The notes beneath the pieces are model-generated. The model had not been told where the DNA came from. It saw only the letters and a program-made list of their open reading frames with translations, and searched no databases. The position numbers and the translations under genes were made by a program. From Nostoc carneum NIES-2107 (lineage in GTDB: Bacteria > Cyanobacteriota > Cyanobacteriia > Cyanobacteriales > Nostocaceae): a stretch of DNA of 64,000 bases. Numbering within the stretch: position 1 is the first letter of the stretch; the number at the start of each line of letters is the position of its first letter. The stretch is taken from the NCBI GenBank assembly GCA_002368155.1, contig AP018180.1, positions 3,164,719 through 3,228,718 of the forward strand, read 5' to 3'. Shown here one piece after another: positions 35,653 through 45,208 of this stretch.

Positions 35653-36369
35653 CTATTCTGTAGGCTTTTCTGGTGGCTCAAACTTATAACCATAACCCCG
35701 AACAGTTTTAATAAATTCGGGGATATTGGTATCAACTTCCATTTTTTTGCGGAGTTGACCAATATGTACATCAACTACTCTTCCATCTCCCACATAATCG
35801 CAACCCCAAATTTTTTGGATTAGCTGAGGACGACTCCAAGCTTGACCTGGGTGGCTAGCCAAAAAATGTAAAATATTAAATTCTAGGGCAGTTAATGATA
35901 GAGGTTTATCGTTAAGTGTCACCTCTCGCCCATCAGGATTAATTGCTAACTGTTGAAAGACGAGGCGTTGTGCTGGTGAGGTGTTGACTGTACGCATCCG
36001 CCGCAACAAAGCTTGGACTCGGACTTCTACTTCAGCTAGGCTAAAGGGTTTGGACATAAAATCATCAGCACCTGCAGCCAAGATTTTAATTTTATCAGCC
36101 TCGTCAGTTCGGCTACTTAGTATCATCACTAAAACGTTAGTGCGCCGTTGCATTTCTTGGCAAAGGGTATAGCCTGTGCTGTCTGGTAAATTCCAATCGA
36201 GGATAACTAAATCTGGTTGAAATTGATCGAATAAATTTAAAGCAGTCTTACCATCTGCTGCCGACTCAATATGATATTTTCGACTTAAAAAGCGATATAT
36301 GAGAGTTCGGACACCGTAGTCGTCATCTACAACAAGAACTTTGGGATTAGTAGCAGGAACCATCACCAT
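35653..36369 (-). CDS. OmpR/PhoB-type response regulator
   Basis: The 238-residue protein has a receiver domain with VLVVDDDYG (acidic pocket), phosphorylation site Asp58 in LVILDWNLP and the Lys of MSKPFSLAE. A winged-helix DNA-binding domain follows, with LTALEFNILHFLASHPG, RVVDVHIGQLRKKME and FIKTVRGYGYKFEPP. It will be a transcription factor driven by a histidine kinase. No kinase gene is next to it. The pathway is unknown. The gene is single and lies between two long AT-rich gaps. Confidence 0.93.
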   Translation of the reverse strand: MVMVPATNPKVLVVDDDYGVRTLIYRFLSRKYHIESAADGKTALNLFDQFQPDLVILDWNLPDSTGYTLCQEMQRRTNVLVMILSSRTDEADKIKILAAGADDFMSKPFSLAEVEVRVQALLRRMRTVNTSPAQRLVFQQLAINPDGREVTLNDKPLSLTALEFNILHFLASHPGQAWSRPQLIQKIWGCDYVGDGRVVDVHIGQLRKKMEVDTNIPEFIKTVRGYGYKFEPPEKPTE

Positions 36370-37325
36370 AACTGTCTAGCCCATTATTTATAGTCTATTG
36401 TCTATGTGGCGATTTGATATGCGATCGCTACTTTGTGAAATAATACCTTCAGAGATTGTTTGCACTCGAAATAAATTATGTAGTGCTGGAATTATTCCCA
36501 TTCTGCCCTCAGATGCTTACGTATATACTTATGACTTGTCGTCAGGTAGCGTTTGCTCACCAAACATTGTCATTATAGTACTTGATTTGGCAGCAATTAA
36601 CTTTTTACTATATCTAGTGAATTACTTGACAATAATTATTATCCTACAAAGGAAGATTTTTGCCGAGCTTGTAATATTTTTAATCACCAGTCAGTAAAGT
36701 TCCTACTCAGAAATCAATTGAGGACAAGCTCTCAAATACTTGAAAAATCTAATAATTATTGGTTAATGTTAATTGAATACAACGTAATATTTTTGACAAT
36801 ATTCTTGATTCTTGAAATCATCATAAACAGCCAGCCTGACTTCACTTATATAATTTGTAATTTATTTGACTTAGCTTACCCATTTATACACCTCAATTTA
36901 GTGGTTATTAAAATTCATCAAGTGTCAGTTTAAATAATACTTGTTACTTGTATAAGTGTTTTATAATACATTTTTGAAATATTGCGATTAAAATTTGAGG
37001 TCAATCCCAATTATGGAGTTAGCTAAATAGGCTAATCCGGGCAATCAATTTTAGATTTTGAATTTAGATTAACTAAAAGTAATGCAAAATTTAAAATTCA
37101 GTGATTTAGGATGTATACCCCGATTAATCTGGGGGATTAATTAAAAAATTTGGATGTGAGGATGAATATAAGACTTTGTTTATTTGATAGTTCAGACTTT
37201 AGACTTTAGCTTTTTTGTACTAGTCTATCTCAAGAGAGAGTTTGATAATCTTCATACCAGGGAAAGAGAAAATCAAACTATTTTTTTAGATAAATTGCTG
37301 TTAACGTAATCAGCAAGAGACAGTT
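36370..37325. other. Long AT-rich gap
   Basis: About 950 bases. Frames at 36398-36697 and 36718-36933 are AT-driven, lack ribosome sites and look like chance; one HIP1 site at about 36420. No hairpin with a T-run. It contains the promoters of the regulator (left) and the rhodanese gene (right). Confidence 0.45.
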
Positions 37326-37781
37326 ATGGCTAACAATTTAGTAGATAATATCATTCCCGAACAGCCCCCCATTGAACCACAATCTGATGCTCATGTTGTT
37401 AAAGCTCGTTTGGAATGGGGCGAACCTGCTTTTACAATACTGGATGTGCGCGATCGCGAATCTTTCAATGAAGGTCACATCTTGGGTGCAATGCCAATGC
37501 CCACAGATGAAGTTGTAGAACGAGCTGCATCATCTATAGATAAAAGCCGTGATATTTATGTTTACGGTGCTAATGAAGAAGAAAGTGCTCAAGCTGCACA
37601 ATCTCTGCGTTCTGCTGGGTTTCAGCATGTATCTCAACTAAAAGGCGGACTTGGTGCATGGAAGGCAATTGGCGGCCCAACTGAAGGTTCTATTGAAGCT
37701 ATGACCCCTCCAGGTCGTGGTGACTATAACGTCGTATCTCGGTTAAAAGAACATACAGAAACTCAAAGTAAAGACGTATAG
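37326..37781 (+). CDS. Rhodanese-like protein without the active-site cysteine
   Basis: A 151-residue cytoplasmic protein with one rhodanese domain: FTILDVRDRESFNEGHILGA (36-55), IYVYGANEEESAQAAQSL (77-94) and LKGGLGAWKAIGGP near the end. In active rhodaneses the loop after the fourth strand reads Y-C-x-x-G-x-R-S; here the cysteine position is Gly81 (VYGANEEES), so sulfur transfer is not expected. Such inactive domains usually serve as binding or regulatory modules. It is a single gene with a long AT-rich leader. Confidence 0.88.
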   Translation: MANNLVDNIIPEQPPIEPQSDAHVVKARLEWGEPAFTILDVRDRESFNEGHILGAMPMPTDEVVERAASSIDKSRDIYVYGANEEESAQAAQSLRSAGFQHVSQLKGGLGAWKAIGGPTEGSIEAMTPPGRGDYNVVSRLKEHTETQSKDV

Positions 37782-38011
37782 TTTGAGATTTTTCATCAGT
37801 CATGAGTGGTTATTTATTAACTAATCACTCATAAATTCCCTCTCTGCGCCTACCTGCAAAAATGTCTTTGACGAAGCAAAGAATGCAGAGAAAAGTATAG
37901 TAGACTTCTTGCAGAAGTCGGAAATAGGGGGAAAGGTTGTATATTTTCCCCTTCCCCTTTAACCTTTTCCCACCTCTGGCACAATGCTTTTTGCCAGAGG
38001 TAAATTATTTA

Positions 38012-39052
38012 TTATCGTCGATATTCATCACCACAATCACCAATTAACTGATATAAATCCCGTGATTGGCGAGACACTGTATCTATCTTATTTAAATCTT
38101 CCTCATCTAAGTTGAAACTAAATATTTTGGCGTTGTCTTCTATATGCTCAGATATGCCTAGCCTCGCACCGACAATCACACCTCCGACAGATGGCTTATC
38201 TAAGATATAACGTACCGCCACATTAGAAATACTGACTTTGTGTTTATCAGCAATAGATTTAATAACAGTCAGCAGCTCTTGAAATAATTGCCAACCACCC
38301 CAAGCATCAATCATATTTTTATATTTTTTCAAGCTAACTGTAGTTAGGTCAAATCCTCGGGGTTCTGGTTTACCTAAATACTTTTCTGAGAGCAAGCCAC
38401 CGCAAACTGTGCCATAAGTAAATAATTTGATATCGTGCTGTTGACAAAACTCGATCATATTTACTTCTGGGCGACGGTCAACTAAAGAAAATTGCACTTG
38501 GTTAGAAACTATTTTGATCCCTGCTTCCACTATAATTTGCAGGTGTTCAGTATCAAAGTTAGTTAAAGCTAAATGCTTAATTTTGCCCTCAGTTTGCAGT
38601 TCTGCCATGTATTTGAGAGCATCGAGGTAGTTTTTATCTTGATATTCCCACCAATGGAACTGCATTAAATCTAATGACTCTACATCCATCCGCCGCAGGG
38701 AAATATTAATATTGTCCTCGACGATTTTTTTGGTCATTTTACCAGGACGAGGAACCCATTTTGTAAAGGCTTGGATGTTAGCTAAAGCTTCTTGACCACG
38801 AGTAGCAATAATTTGACGGCGGAATTCACCAATTAAATCTTCGGCGGGGCCATAATGGTCTGCTAAATCCCAGGTAGTAAAGCCTGCATCTACATATTTG
38901 AACATAGTTGCAATAGCGAATTTGGGATTTATGCGTCCATGTCCACCAGAAACTTGCCACATTCCATTTAAGATGCGGCAGATATTTAAATCAGGGGTAA
39001 ATTGCAGATAGCTTGTTGTTGGTAGAGTCACGTCGCTTTGCTCCGAATTCAA
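38012..39052 (-). CDS. Aldo/keto reductase
   Basis: The 346-residue protein has the (beta/alpha)8 AKR layout: TWDLADHYGPAEDLIGE (catalytic Asp and Tyr), the Lys in IQAFTKWVPRPGK, and the active-site His in MQFHWWEYQD. The NADPH region is SVGGVIVGARLGISEHIEDN. All four tetrad positions are thus present. It probably reduces an aldehyde or ketone; the substrate is unknown. An AATTCAAAATTCAAAATT tract precedes its start. Confidence 0.9.
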   Translation of the reverse strand: MNSEQSDVTLPTTSYLQFTPDLNICRILNGMWQVSGGHGRINPKFAIATMFKYVDAGFTTWDLADHYGPAEDLIGEFRRQIIATRGQEALANIQAFTKWVPRPGKMTKKIVEDNINISLRRMDVESLDLMQFHWWEYQDKNYLDALKYMAELQTEGKIKHLALTNFDTEHLQIIVEAGIKIVSNQVQFSLVDRRPEVNMIEFCQQHDIKLFTYGTVCGGLLSEKYLGKPEPRGFDLTTVSLKKYKNMIDAWGGWQLFQELLTVIKSIADKHKVSISNVAVRYILDKPSVGGVIVGARLGISEHIEDNAKIFSFNLDEEDLNKIDTVSRQSRDLYQLIGDCGDEYRR

Positions 39053-39189
39053 AATTCAAAATTCAAAATTATAGACATTACGGATAAATCTGAGGGTTTT
39101 AATTAATGTTGTTTCACGTTTTTTACTAAATGAATTTACGGGATTGTATCCTTATTTTCTGAAATCACTTAGGAAGGATGAATTATAAA

Positions 39190-39537
39190 TTAACGCCAGT
39201 CTTTTGCAGATTGTTCTAAAACATAAGCCGCAACATCTTGTATTTGCTCTGAAGTGAGGCGGTCTTTATAAGCTGACATATTATTTTTTCCATTGGTGAC
39301 AATGGATGATATTGCCTCTAGAGAATCCATACCATATTTCTTGAGAGCTTTTTTCTTTAAAGTCTTACCACGCCTGACAATATTACCACCGTTAATATGA
39401 CACCCCACACAATGAACCTCGAATATTTGTGCGCCATTAACTAAATCTGCTGCATTAGCAGAGGATGTGAAAATACTTGTCAAGCTCAAACAAGTAATTA
39501 ATAGCAAATTTATGAGTTTGTTTAATTGCTTTTTCAT
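39190..39537 (-). CDS. Cytochrome c6-like lumenal c-type cytochrome
   Basis: A 115-residue precursor with signal peptide ending SSANA (25-29), haem motif C43-V-G-C46-H47 and distal Met87 in NNMSAY. It is clearly a paralogue of the petJ product at 3423-3761. Ile79 (ISSIVTNGK) occupies the place of Gln75 in petJ (IIAQVTRGK), and the proline after the distal Met is lost. In the c6 family, a hydrophobic residue at the Gln position is known to lower the haem potential, as in the c6A and c6B/C groups. It is therefore unlikely to replace c6 as photosystem I donor. It follows a 74-residue gene by 40 bases and may share its transcript. Confidence 0.88.
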   Translation of the reverse strand: MKKQLNKLINLLLITCLSLTSIFTSSANAADLVNGAQIFEVHCVGCHINGGNIVRRGKTLKKKALKKYGMDSLEAISSIVTNGKNNMSAYKDRLTSEQIQDVAAYVLEQSAKDWR

Positions 39538-39577
39538 ATAATCAACATCATTTTTTACTTATATATCAACTGGCATT

Positions 39578-39802
39578 TTATAAAGATTCAAAGTCTGAAG
39601 TAAAGCCAACAAACTGCTGACATTCTTCCACAAAAGTCTCAGCGTCGCTCACATCCTCAATTTTGTATACCATAATTCGCTGACCATCTGGCATTTTTTT
39701 AGAAGTAATGCAATCACCAGAATATTTATCTGCTAGTGCTTTAAATTCACTACCATAGATTTTCCATGCTTGACCAGAACAAGTGACATTTACTTTCCAC
39801 AT
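39578..39802 (-). CDS. Small conserved hypothetical protein
   Basis: A 74-residue soluble protein beginning MWKVNVTCSGQAWKIYGSEF. It contains GDCITSKKMPDGQRIMVYKI and ends ETFVEECQQFVGFTSDFESL. Three cysteines are present. No family recognised. The stop is 40 bases before the start of the cytochrome c6-like gene on the same strand, so the two are probably co-transcribed, and this protein may be linked to that cytochrome; this is inference from position. Confidence 0.75.
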   Translation of the reverse strand: MWKVNVTCSGQAWKIYGSEFKALADKYSGDCITSKKMPDGQRIMVYKIEDVSDAETFVEECQQFVGFTSDFESL

Positions 39803-39979
39803 AAGAACTTTATTTGTGTATCAACAGATATTAATCATCTCACAAAAGGGAATTTGTGAAAAATACAGTCATTTTCTGTCTAAAGGAAGTGCCCGACTCT
39901 AAAAAGATGCACCACAATGTGAATAGAGGATGATATCTACAAAATTTTATCCAAATTAGCTAAATACCTAGAGTGGAAA

Positions 39980-40780
39980 ATGCCTAACAATATCAAAGAG
40001 AAAATTCAAGCAGACTTGCAACAAGCTAAAGAAACTGGACAGTTAAGAAGTGATCGCATTAGAGAAATTGTTAAAGCCGCAGTTTCTCAAGTAAGTTCTG
40101 AGTTTAAAACGGGTTCTATAGAACTGCGTACTATTGTCAAAGATGCGCTTTCGGCTGTCATTGAAACTTTCCAAGAAAGAGGTAGCGAAATCAAAGAAGA
40201 AGTGACGGCTTCTATTGAAGGTGTATTGGAAGGTGTGAATAGCCACCGACATGAAAACATTGCTAAAACTCAGACAGAAATTAAAAAGCTACAGTCTCAA
40301 CTAGATAGTGAAGAAGAACAACTGCAAAAAGATGTTGATGTAATTTTGGCTGAGATTGAAGAGACTGGTAAGGAAACTTCTACTAGTACAAAAACTGTCC
40401 TTGATTCTGTCATTGATGGGATTAAAGATAGTGAAGAAGCAGCTTTGCTCAAGAAGCGCTATGCTCAACTGCAAGCACAACTGGCTATTGTGAGAGCTAA
40501 TTTAGCTGCACGCTACGGCGGACGCTCAGAAGAAGTGAAAGATTACTTGGAAGACGCAAAGCATTGGTATAATCAAGCTCGTCCCCAAGCAGAAAACATT
40601 GCTACTCAAGTCGAACAGAAGCGATCGCAGCTCGATGATAAACTGGGTGAAGCTGGAAGTGCGATCGCGAAAAAGGAACGTCAGCTAAAACAGGCTTTAA
40701 GAGAGTTGTTGCTAGCGGCGGCAGAATTATTTAAGGACAAAGATAATACTGCTGATAAGCACAAACTCCCGCCTGCTTAA
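39980..40780 (+). CDS. Long helical (coiled-coil, apolipoprotein-like) protein
   Basis: A 266-residue, highly charged, Glu/Lys/Gln-rich protein with no signal peptide or membrane helix. Nearly all of it should be alpha-helical. Examples are IREIVKAAVSQVSSEFKTG, KTQTEIKKLQSQLDSEEEQL and LKKRYAQLQAQLAIVRANLA. The repeating amphipathic helices recall apolipoprotein A1/E-like or late-embryogenesis-abundant-like proteins, which coat membranes or protect proteins during drying. No catalytic motif. The gene is single. The role is inferred only from composition. Confidence 0.8.
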   Translation: MPNNIKEKIQADLQQAKETGQLRSDRIREIVKAAVSQVSSEFKTGSIELRTIVKDALSAVIETFQERGSEIKEEVTASIEGVLEGVNSHRHENIAKTQTEIKKLQSQLDSEEEQLQKDVDVILAEIEETGKETSTSTKTVLDSVIDGIKDSEEAALLKKRYAQLQAQLAIVRANLAARYGGRSEEVKDYLEDAKHWYNQARPQAENIATQVEQKRSQLDDKLGEAGSAIAKKERQLKQALRELLLAAAELFKDKDNTADKHKLPPA

Positions 40781-40887
40781 TACCTTTGCTTGTTTTCCAT
40801 AACAGATAAATATCCCTGGCTGATTAAATAAGTTGGGGATATTGTTTTATGTGTAGAAAAAATATCAGTAATGCACTGCATTATCTA

Positions 40888-40987
40888 ATACCAATTTGAA
40901 AAAAGAACGCGACAGATTGTAGGGGCAAGGCACTGCCTTGCCCTCTAGAATATATTGATGTGTCGCAAACATTATTTGAATTGGTAT
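40888..40987 (+). repeat. MITE-like element, copy G (100 bp)
   Basis: Starts ATACCAATTTGAAAAAAG, central GGGGCAAGGCACTGCCTTGC, ends TTGAATTGGTAT. It is the best-preserved copy together with copy F. Confidence 0.9.
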
Positions 40988-41016
40988 AAGCTGTGTTAGT
41001 CCACTACATATAACAC

Positions 41017-41045
41017 AACCCCGACTTTTTTAAAAAGTCGGGGTT
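41017..41045. repeat. 29-bp palindrome, copy 2 of the CCCCGACTTTTT family
   Basis: AACCCCGACTTTTT and its complement flank a single T. It starts 29 bases after MITE copy G. Confidence 0.88.
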
Positions 41046-41378
41046 CTGGGCAAAAACGTTTGTTTAATTGAAATTAGTCAAAACAGAAAATTAGGGTGGA
41101 GGACTGCCACCCTAATATACTTTGATTGAGAGGAGAAATTCGATGAAACCCTGATACCGTAGCCCGAAAATCAAAAATTAAAAGTCACAATTTAAAAAGG
41201 TGTTGATTTGGGAATTGATGACTGTTCTAAATAGGAGCTTTTATTTCTGGCTGAACTGTGTTTAACTACAAAGTTAATTTAACCAGTGCCATTTTGAATA
41301 ATGGAGATAGAAAATTGGTAATGGTAATTACTGGTCGAGGTCGATAATTAGTTAATACTCATTACCAATTTTGCGGTG

Positions 41379-41570
41379 TTAGTAGATGCCATCCTGTCTG
41401 TTAAATTGCTCATTATGCTTGGCAATCACCCAAACTGCATGAATACTACCGGGAAGCCAACCTAGCAATGTGAGCAAGATGTTGATGATCAGAGTTGGGC
41501 CAATACCAACTTCTAGAAAAACTCCTACGGGGGGTAACAACAGACCAAGAAGTAAGCGTGTTAATTTCAT
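41379..41570 (-). CDS. Pmp3/YqaE family small membrane protein
   Basis: I start at the ATG at 41570 (63 residues, MKLTRLLLGLLLPPVGVFLE); the frame is open to an ATG at 41621, which would add 17 residues that do not fit the family. Two membrane helices are visible, separated by the GIGPTLIINILLTLLGWLPG loop and followed by SIHAVWVIAKH. This fits the Pmp3 (UPF0057) family, hydrophobic proteins induced by salt or cold in many organisms. It is about 100 bases upstream, by strand, of nothing else in a clear operon, although the holin-like gene lies on the same strand. Confidence 0.85.
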   Translation of the reverse strand: MKLTRLLLGLLLPPVGVFLEVGIGPTLIINILLTLLGWLPGSIHAVWVIAKHNEQFNRQDGIY

Positions 41571-41717
41571 GGGTTTGATTCTAATGATTGATGTGGGTAC
41601 TTGCATTTCTACGATTGTCATCGAATTATTAAATCTACTTACGGAATTAAATTAATTCGACAACTGCTAATTGATAGCGAAGTATTAGAGCAGTAGTATT
41701 TCTACTGTAACGACTTA

Positions 41718-42116
41718 TTAGCTGGAAGGTAATTCTCCCTTGTTGTTTGCAGTTCCACTACCCAAAGCCAGGTTCTTTTCTGCAAAGTAGTTGTTAATGA
41801 AGGTGTTAGCAAAAGATAGAATTACTGGCCCCAAAATAAAAGCGAGAATTCCGTGAGCAGAAAAGCCAGGAACTAAGGCTGCTGCTATAGCGAAACAAAT
41901 GCCGTTGACTACCAGCGAAAAAGCACCAAAGCTTAAGAAATTAAGCGGCATAGATAAGGTAGAAAGTACTGGCTTGACTGAGCCATTAATCAAACCAATC
42001 ACTAATGCTGCAATGATTGCGGCGGGAAAATTAGCAATATTAACGCCTGGTACAACTAAATCTACTATTAATAGACTCAAAGCTGTTGCTATTGCTGTTA
42101 AAAATGGCCCTAACAT
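41718..42116 (-). CDS. Phage-holin-family (4-TMS) membrane protein
   Basis: A 132-residue protein with four membrane helices: MLGPFLTAIATALSLLIVDL, FPAAIIAALVIGLINGSV, LSFGAFSLVVNGICFAIAAA and GILAFILGPVILSFANTFIN. It matches the widespread family named after mycobacterial phage holins (PF04020-type). In cyanobacteria these proteins are chromosomal and not part of a phage. No lysis genes are near, so a holin role should not be assumed. The Pmp3-like gene lies 147 bases downstream on the same strand, and both may be envelope stress proteins. Confidence 0.85.
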   Translation of the reverse strand: MLGPFLTAIATALSLLIVDLVVPGVNIANFPAAIIAALVIGLINGSVKPVLSTLSMPLNFLSFGAFSLVVNGICFAIAAALVPGFSAHGILAFILGPVILSFANTFINNYFAEKNLALGSGTANNKGELPSS

Positions 42117-42407
42117 TGTTTTTACCTCAGAAACAGTTGATTGAGCGTGTGAACTTCATGTCACTATGATGAACTAATCAAGCTGTTGGTACATCAATAA
42201 GAGGATAGATTCTTGTTCTATCGTTTGGATGAAAAATTCGGCTGTAATTTTATCATTTGATTGTTTTCTGCTAAAATTCTTGATTATGATGAAAAATTCT
42301 ATGTTATCTAATTTATAAAGAAAACCTTAACTTTTGACAATTAATTTATATCTGAAGCTCTGAGTATTTAGTTTATAAATAAATTCTAAAATCTCTAATT
42401 AAAAAAA

Positions 42408-42731
42408 TTATTGCTTATAGTAAAGCGAAGATTTATATAAAACTTGTTCTTGATGGGTTTCGAGAGTGCAATCAGAGGTGGGATAAGTTACGCAGGTAAC
42501 AATATAGCCAGCCTGTATTTCCTGGGGACGGAGAAATTTCTGCTCACTTTGATCGACTTCGCCACTAATGAGTTTGGCAACACAGGCAGAACATTCACCT
42601 TGTTTGCAACCAGATGGTAAGCGAATACCGTTGTCTTCGGCTATATCGAGAATATATTGATCATCTGGTACTTGAATAGTGCGGTCTAACCCTATTGTCG
42701 AGTTGATCAGTCGAACTTGATAAATTGCCAT
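42408..42731 (-). CDS. Plant-type [2Fe-2S] ferredoxin
   Basis: A 107-residue protein with the cluster ligands Cys42, Cys47, Cys50 and Cys80 in SGCKQGECSACVAKL and GYIVTCVTYP, the normal C-x4-C-x2-C-x29-C pattern. The rest fits the beta-grasp ferredoxin fold (YQVRLINSTIGLDRTIQVPD at the N-terminus, YILDIAEDNGIRLP before the cluster loop). It carries electrons in the cytoplasm. It differs from PetF in the N-terminal region and in a 13-residue C-terminal extension, so a specialised partner is likely. It follows tex by strand order with a small palindrome between the two. Confidence 0.93.
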   Translation of the reverse strand: MAIYQVRLINSTIGLDRTIQVPDDQYILDIAEDNGIRLPSGCKQGECSACVAKLISGEVDQSEQKFLRPQEIQAGYIVTCVTYPTSDCTLETHQEQVLYKSSLYYKQ

Positions 42732-42771
42732 ATTTTATTATCAATCAGGTACAACACCTTGAATTCTTGAT

Positions 42772-42799
42772 GGTGCGTTGCGCTGTGCGACAACGCACC
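42772..42799. repeat. Palindrome between ferredoxin and tex
   Basis: GGTGCGTTG and CAACGCACC form a 9-bp stem around CGCTGTGCGA. It is 6 bases after the tex stop and may serve as its terminator; it resembles the hairpin at 8253. Confidence 0.6.
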
Positions 42800-42805
42800 C
42801 TACGA

Positions 42806-44968
42806 CTAGCTTTGTCTTACGGATTTCATCGACAAACTAATTCGCTTCAATTTCTCATTGACTTCTAGTACTCTAACTTTCACAACTTGTCCGACTTTGA
42901 CAATCTTTTTGGGATCATCAACGAATCTATCCGCCAATTGGGAGATGTGTACTAAGCCATCTTGATGTACGCCGATATCTACAAACGCACCGAAGTTGGC
43001 AACATTGGTGATGATACCTTCTAATTCCATCCCCTCTTGTAAATCTTTGATTTCTGTGATTCCTTCTTTGAAGGTGGCATATTTAAACTCAGCACGAGGA
43101 TCTCTACCTGGTTTTTCGAGTTCGCTGAGGATATCGCGCAGTGTTGGTTCGCCTACAGTATCGGTGACGTATTTTTTCAAGTTAGCCTTTTGGAGTTTCG
43201 CGGCGATTTGGGTTACCTGAATTAATGGTACGTTGAGATCAGATGCGATCGCTTCTACTAAGGAATAACTCTCTGGATGCACAGCTGTATTATCTAAGGG
43301 ATTTTCACCGTTGCGAATCCGCAAAAACCCTGCTGCTTGTTCAAAGGCTTTTGGCCCTAGTTTTGGCACTTTTAACAGTTGGCGGCGATTTTTAAAGGCT
43401 CCGTTCTGGTTGCGATAGGTAACAATATTATTGGCAACTGCTGGCGTAATTCCCGAGACAAAGGTTAAAAGTTCTTTAGAAGCCGTGTTTAAGTCTACAC
43501 CTACATAGTTGACGCAGCTTTCTACAGTTTCATCCAACTTTTTCTTCAGCAACTTCTGGTCAACATCGTGCTGATATTGTCCCACCCCGATGGATTTGGG
43601 ATCAATTTTCACCAGTTCCGCCAAGGGATCTTGCAACCGCCGACCGATGCTAATAGCACCACGCACGGTAATATCTAAATCGGGAAATTCTTCTAAAGCT
43701 ACTTTACTAGCAGAATATATAGATGCACCCGATTCATTCACCATTACCTTTGTCGGTTTGCGTTCCATAGCTTGCAGTACTTGGGAGACAAACTCGTCAG
43801 TCTCACGGGAAGCTGTACCGTTACCAATGGCGATTAACTCAATTTTGTACTTTTCAATCAGATTTTTGAGAGTTTGTGCAGCTTTAGTGCGTTGTTCTGC
43901 TGCTTGATGGGGAAATACCGCTTGATATTCCAAAAATTTTCCTGTTTGGTCAATTACTGCTACTTTACACCCAGTTCTAAACCCAGGATCAATTGCCAAG
44001 GTTGGTTTCATCCCCGCAGGTGCAGATAATAGCAATTCCCGTAAATTTGTTTCAAAGGTTTTAATCGACTCAAAATCAGCGTAGGCTTTCTTTTCGGCTA
44101 TTACTTCTCCCATTAAAGAAGTTTTCATCAAGCGATTAAATGCATCTTTGATCATCACTTGGTAAAAATCGCGAATAGCGCGGACTTTGGTTTTAATTTC
44201 CTGAGATTCGAGATATGAAAGTACTACATCTTCATCAAAGGCGATTTCAAAATTTAATACTCCCTCTGCTTCACCCCGACACAAAGCCAGGATATTATGA
44301 GGTGCAATATGTTTCACCTTAGCTTGATAGTTGCGGTACATTTCAAATTTCGTTGTTCCCTCCGGATGTTCATTTTTAATCCGCGAAGAAAATACACCCG
44401 ATTCTAATAAGTAATCCCGAATATATGCCCTTGATTCGGCTTTTTCGGCAACTTCCTCCGCTAAGATATCAGATGCGCCTTTGAGTGCTTCTTCCGCAGA
44501 TTTTACTCCTTGAGTTTCCGAAATATATTTGGCTGCTTCTGTTTCTAAAGAAGCAGACACAGAATTTTTCACATTCAATGATTTAATAAATTCTGCCAGT
44601 GGTTCTAAACCTTTCTCTCTGGCGACAGTCGCGCGGGTGCGTCGCTTTTGTTTATATGGTAAGTATAAATCCTCAAGTTCTGTTTTTTGTAAACTAGAAG
44701 TAATCTGCGCTTTTAGTTCATCAGTGAGTTTACCTTGATTGGCGATCGCATTTAAAATTACCGCTTTTCTTTCTTCTAATTCTGTTAAGTATGTATACCT
44801 ATCCGATAAATTACGCAATTGAACTTCATCCATTTCACCGGTGCGCTCTTTTCGATAGCGTGCGATAAAAGGGATTGTTGCACCCTCTGCTAAAAGTTCC
44901 AGCGCATTTTGCACCTGATAAGGTTTAAGGTCTAGTTCAGTTGCCAGTAATTGAGGAATGTTCAGCAT
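42806..44968 (-). CDS. tex: Tex-family RNA-binding transcription accessory protein
   Basis: The 720-residue protein shows all Tex parts in order: N-terminal helical region (YQVQNALELLAEGATIPFIA, ARYRKERTG), YqgF-like fold with LAIDPGFRTGCKVAVIDQTG near 324-343, helix-hairpin-helix with ELLTFVSGITPAVANNIV near 500, and a C-terminal S1 domain (GMELEGIITNVANFGAFVDI to KRISLSMK). Tex binds nucleic acid and associates with transcription; it is needed for full toxin or stress gene expression in some bacteria. Length and domains are complete. Confidence 0.95.
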   Translation of the reverse strand: MLNIPQLLATELDLKPYQVQNALELLAEGATIPFIARYRKERTGEMDEVQLRNLSDRYTYLTELEERKAVILNAIANQGKLTDELKAQITSSLQKTELEDLYLPYKQKRRTRATVAREKGLEPLAEFIKSLNVKNSVSASLETEAAKYISETQGVKSAEEALKGASDILAEEVAEKAESRAYIRDYLLESGVFSSRIKNEHPEGTTKFEMYRNYQAKVKHIAPHNILALCRGEAEGVLNFEIAFDEDVVLSYLESQEIKTKVRAIRDFYQVMIKDAFNRLMKTSLMGEVIAEKKAYADFESIKTFETNLRELLLSAPAGMKPTLAIDPGFRTGCKVAVIDQTGKFLEYQAVFPHQAAEQRTKAAQTLKNLIEKYKIELIAIGNGTASRETDEFVSQVLQAMERKPTKVMVNESGASIYSASKVALEEFPDLDITVRGAISIGRRLQDPLAELVKIDPKSIGVGQYQHDVDQKLLKKKLDETVESCVNYVGVDLNTASKELLTFVSGITPAVANNIVTYRNQNGAFKNRRQLLKVPKLGPKAFEQAAGFLRIRNGENPLDNTAVHPESYSLVEAIASDLNVPLIQVTQIAAKLQKANLKKYVTDTVGEPTLRDILSELEKPGRDPRAEFKYATFKEGITEIKDLQEGMELEGIITNVANFGAFVDIGVHQDGLVHISQLADRFVDDPKKIVKVGQVVKVRVLEVNEKLKRISLSMKSVRQS

Positions 44969-45208
44969 TGAGTGTCTAAATCAAAAACTTAAATTCTGTA
45001 GGTAATTATGCTATATCGTTCGGCAGATGCCATCACAATAGCGTTAAGCTAATTTACCAGAAGATTATCAAATATGAATTTTTTACATGATTATTTTACA
45101 TACTCTGTTGTAAGGTAATCATACAGAGAGGTAAAATGAACCGCATTATCTCAACAGATTTAATCTGTTTATATCAACGTTATACCTTTGATTTCAGAGG
45201 TTAGGAAA

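Larger units (their letters stand above)
40781..41378. other. Gap with MITE copy G and a palindrome
   Basis: Besides the two repeats (40888-40987 and 41017-41045), the gap has a GGGTGG-AGGACTGCC-ACCC inverted run near 41094-41112. No gene seen. Confidence 0.55.

Noticed and set aside
36398-36933. Two plus-strand frames in the gap before the rhodanese gene
   Set aside because: Hydrophobic, AT-driven, without ribosome sites or family features.
41718-42116. Prophage or lysis cassette suggested by the holin-family protein
   Set aside because: No endolysin, capsid or integrase genes nearby; this family is chromosomal in many bacteria.
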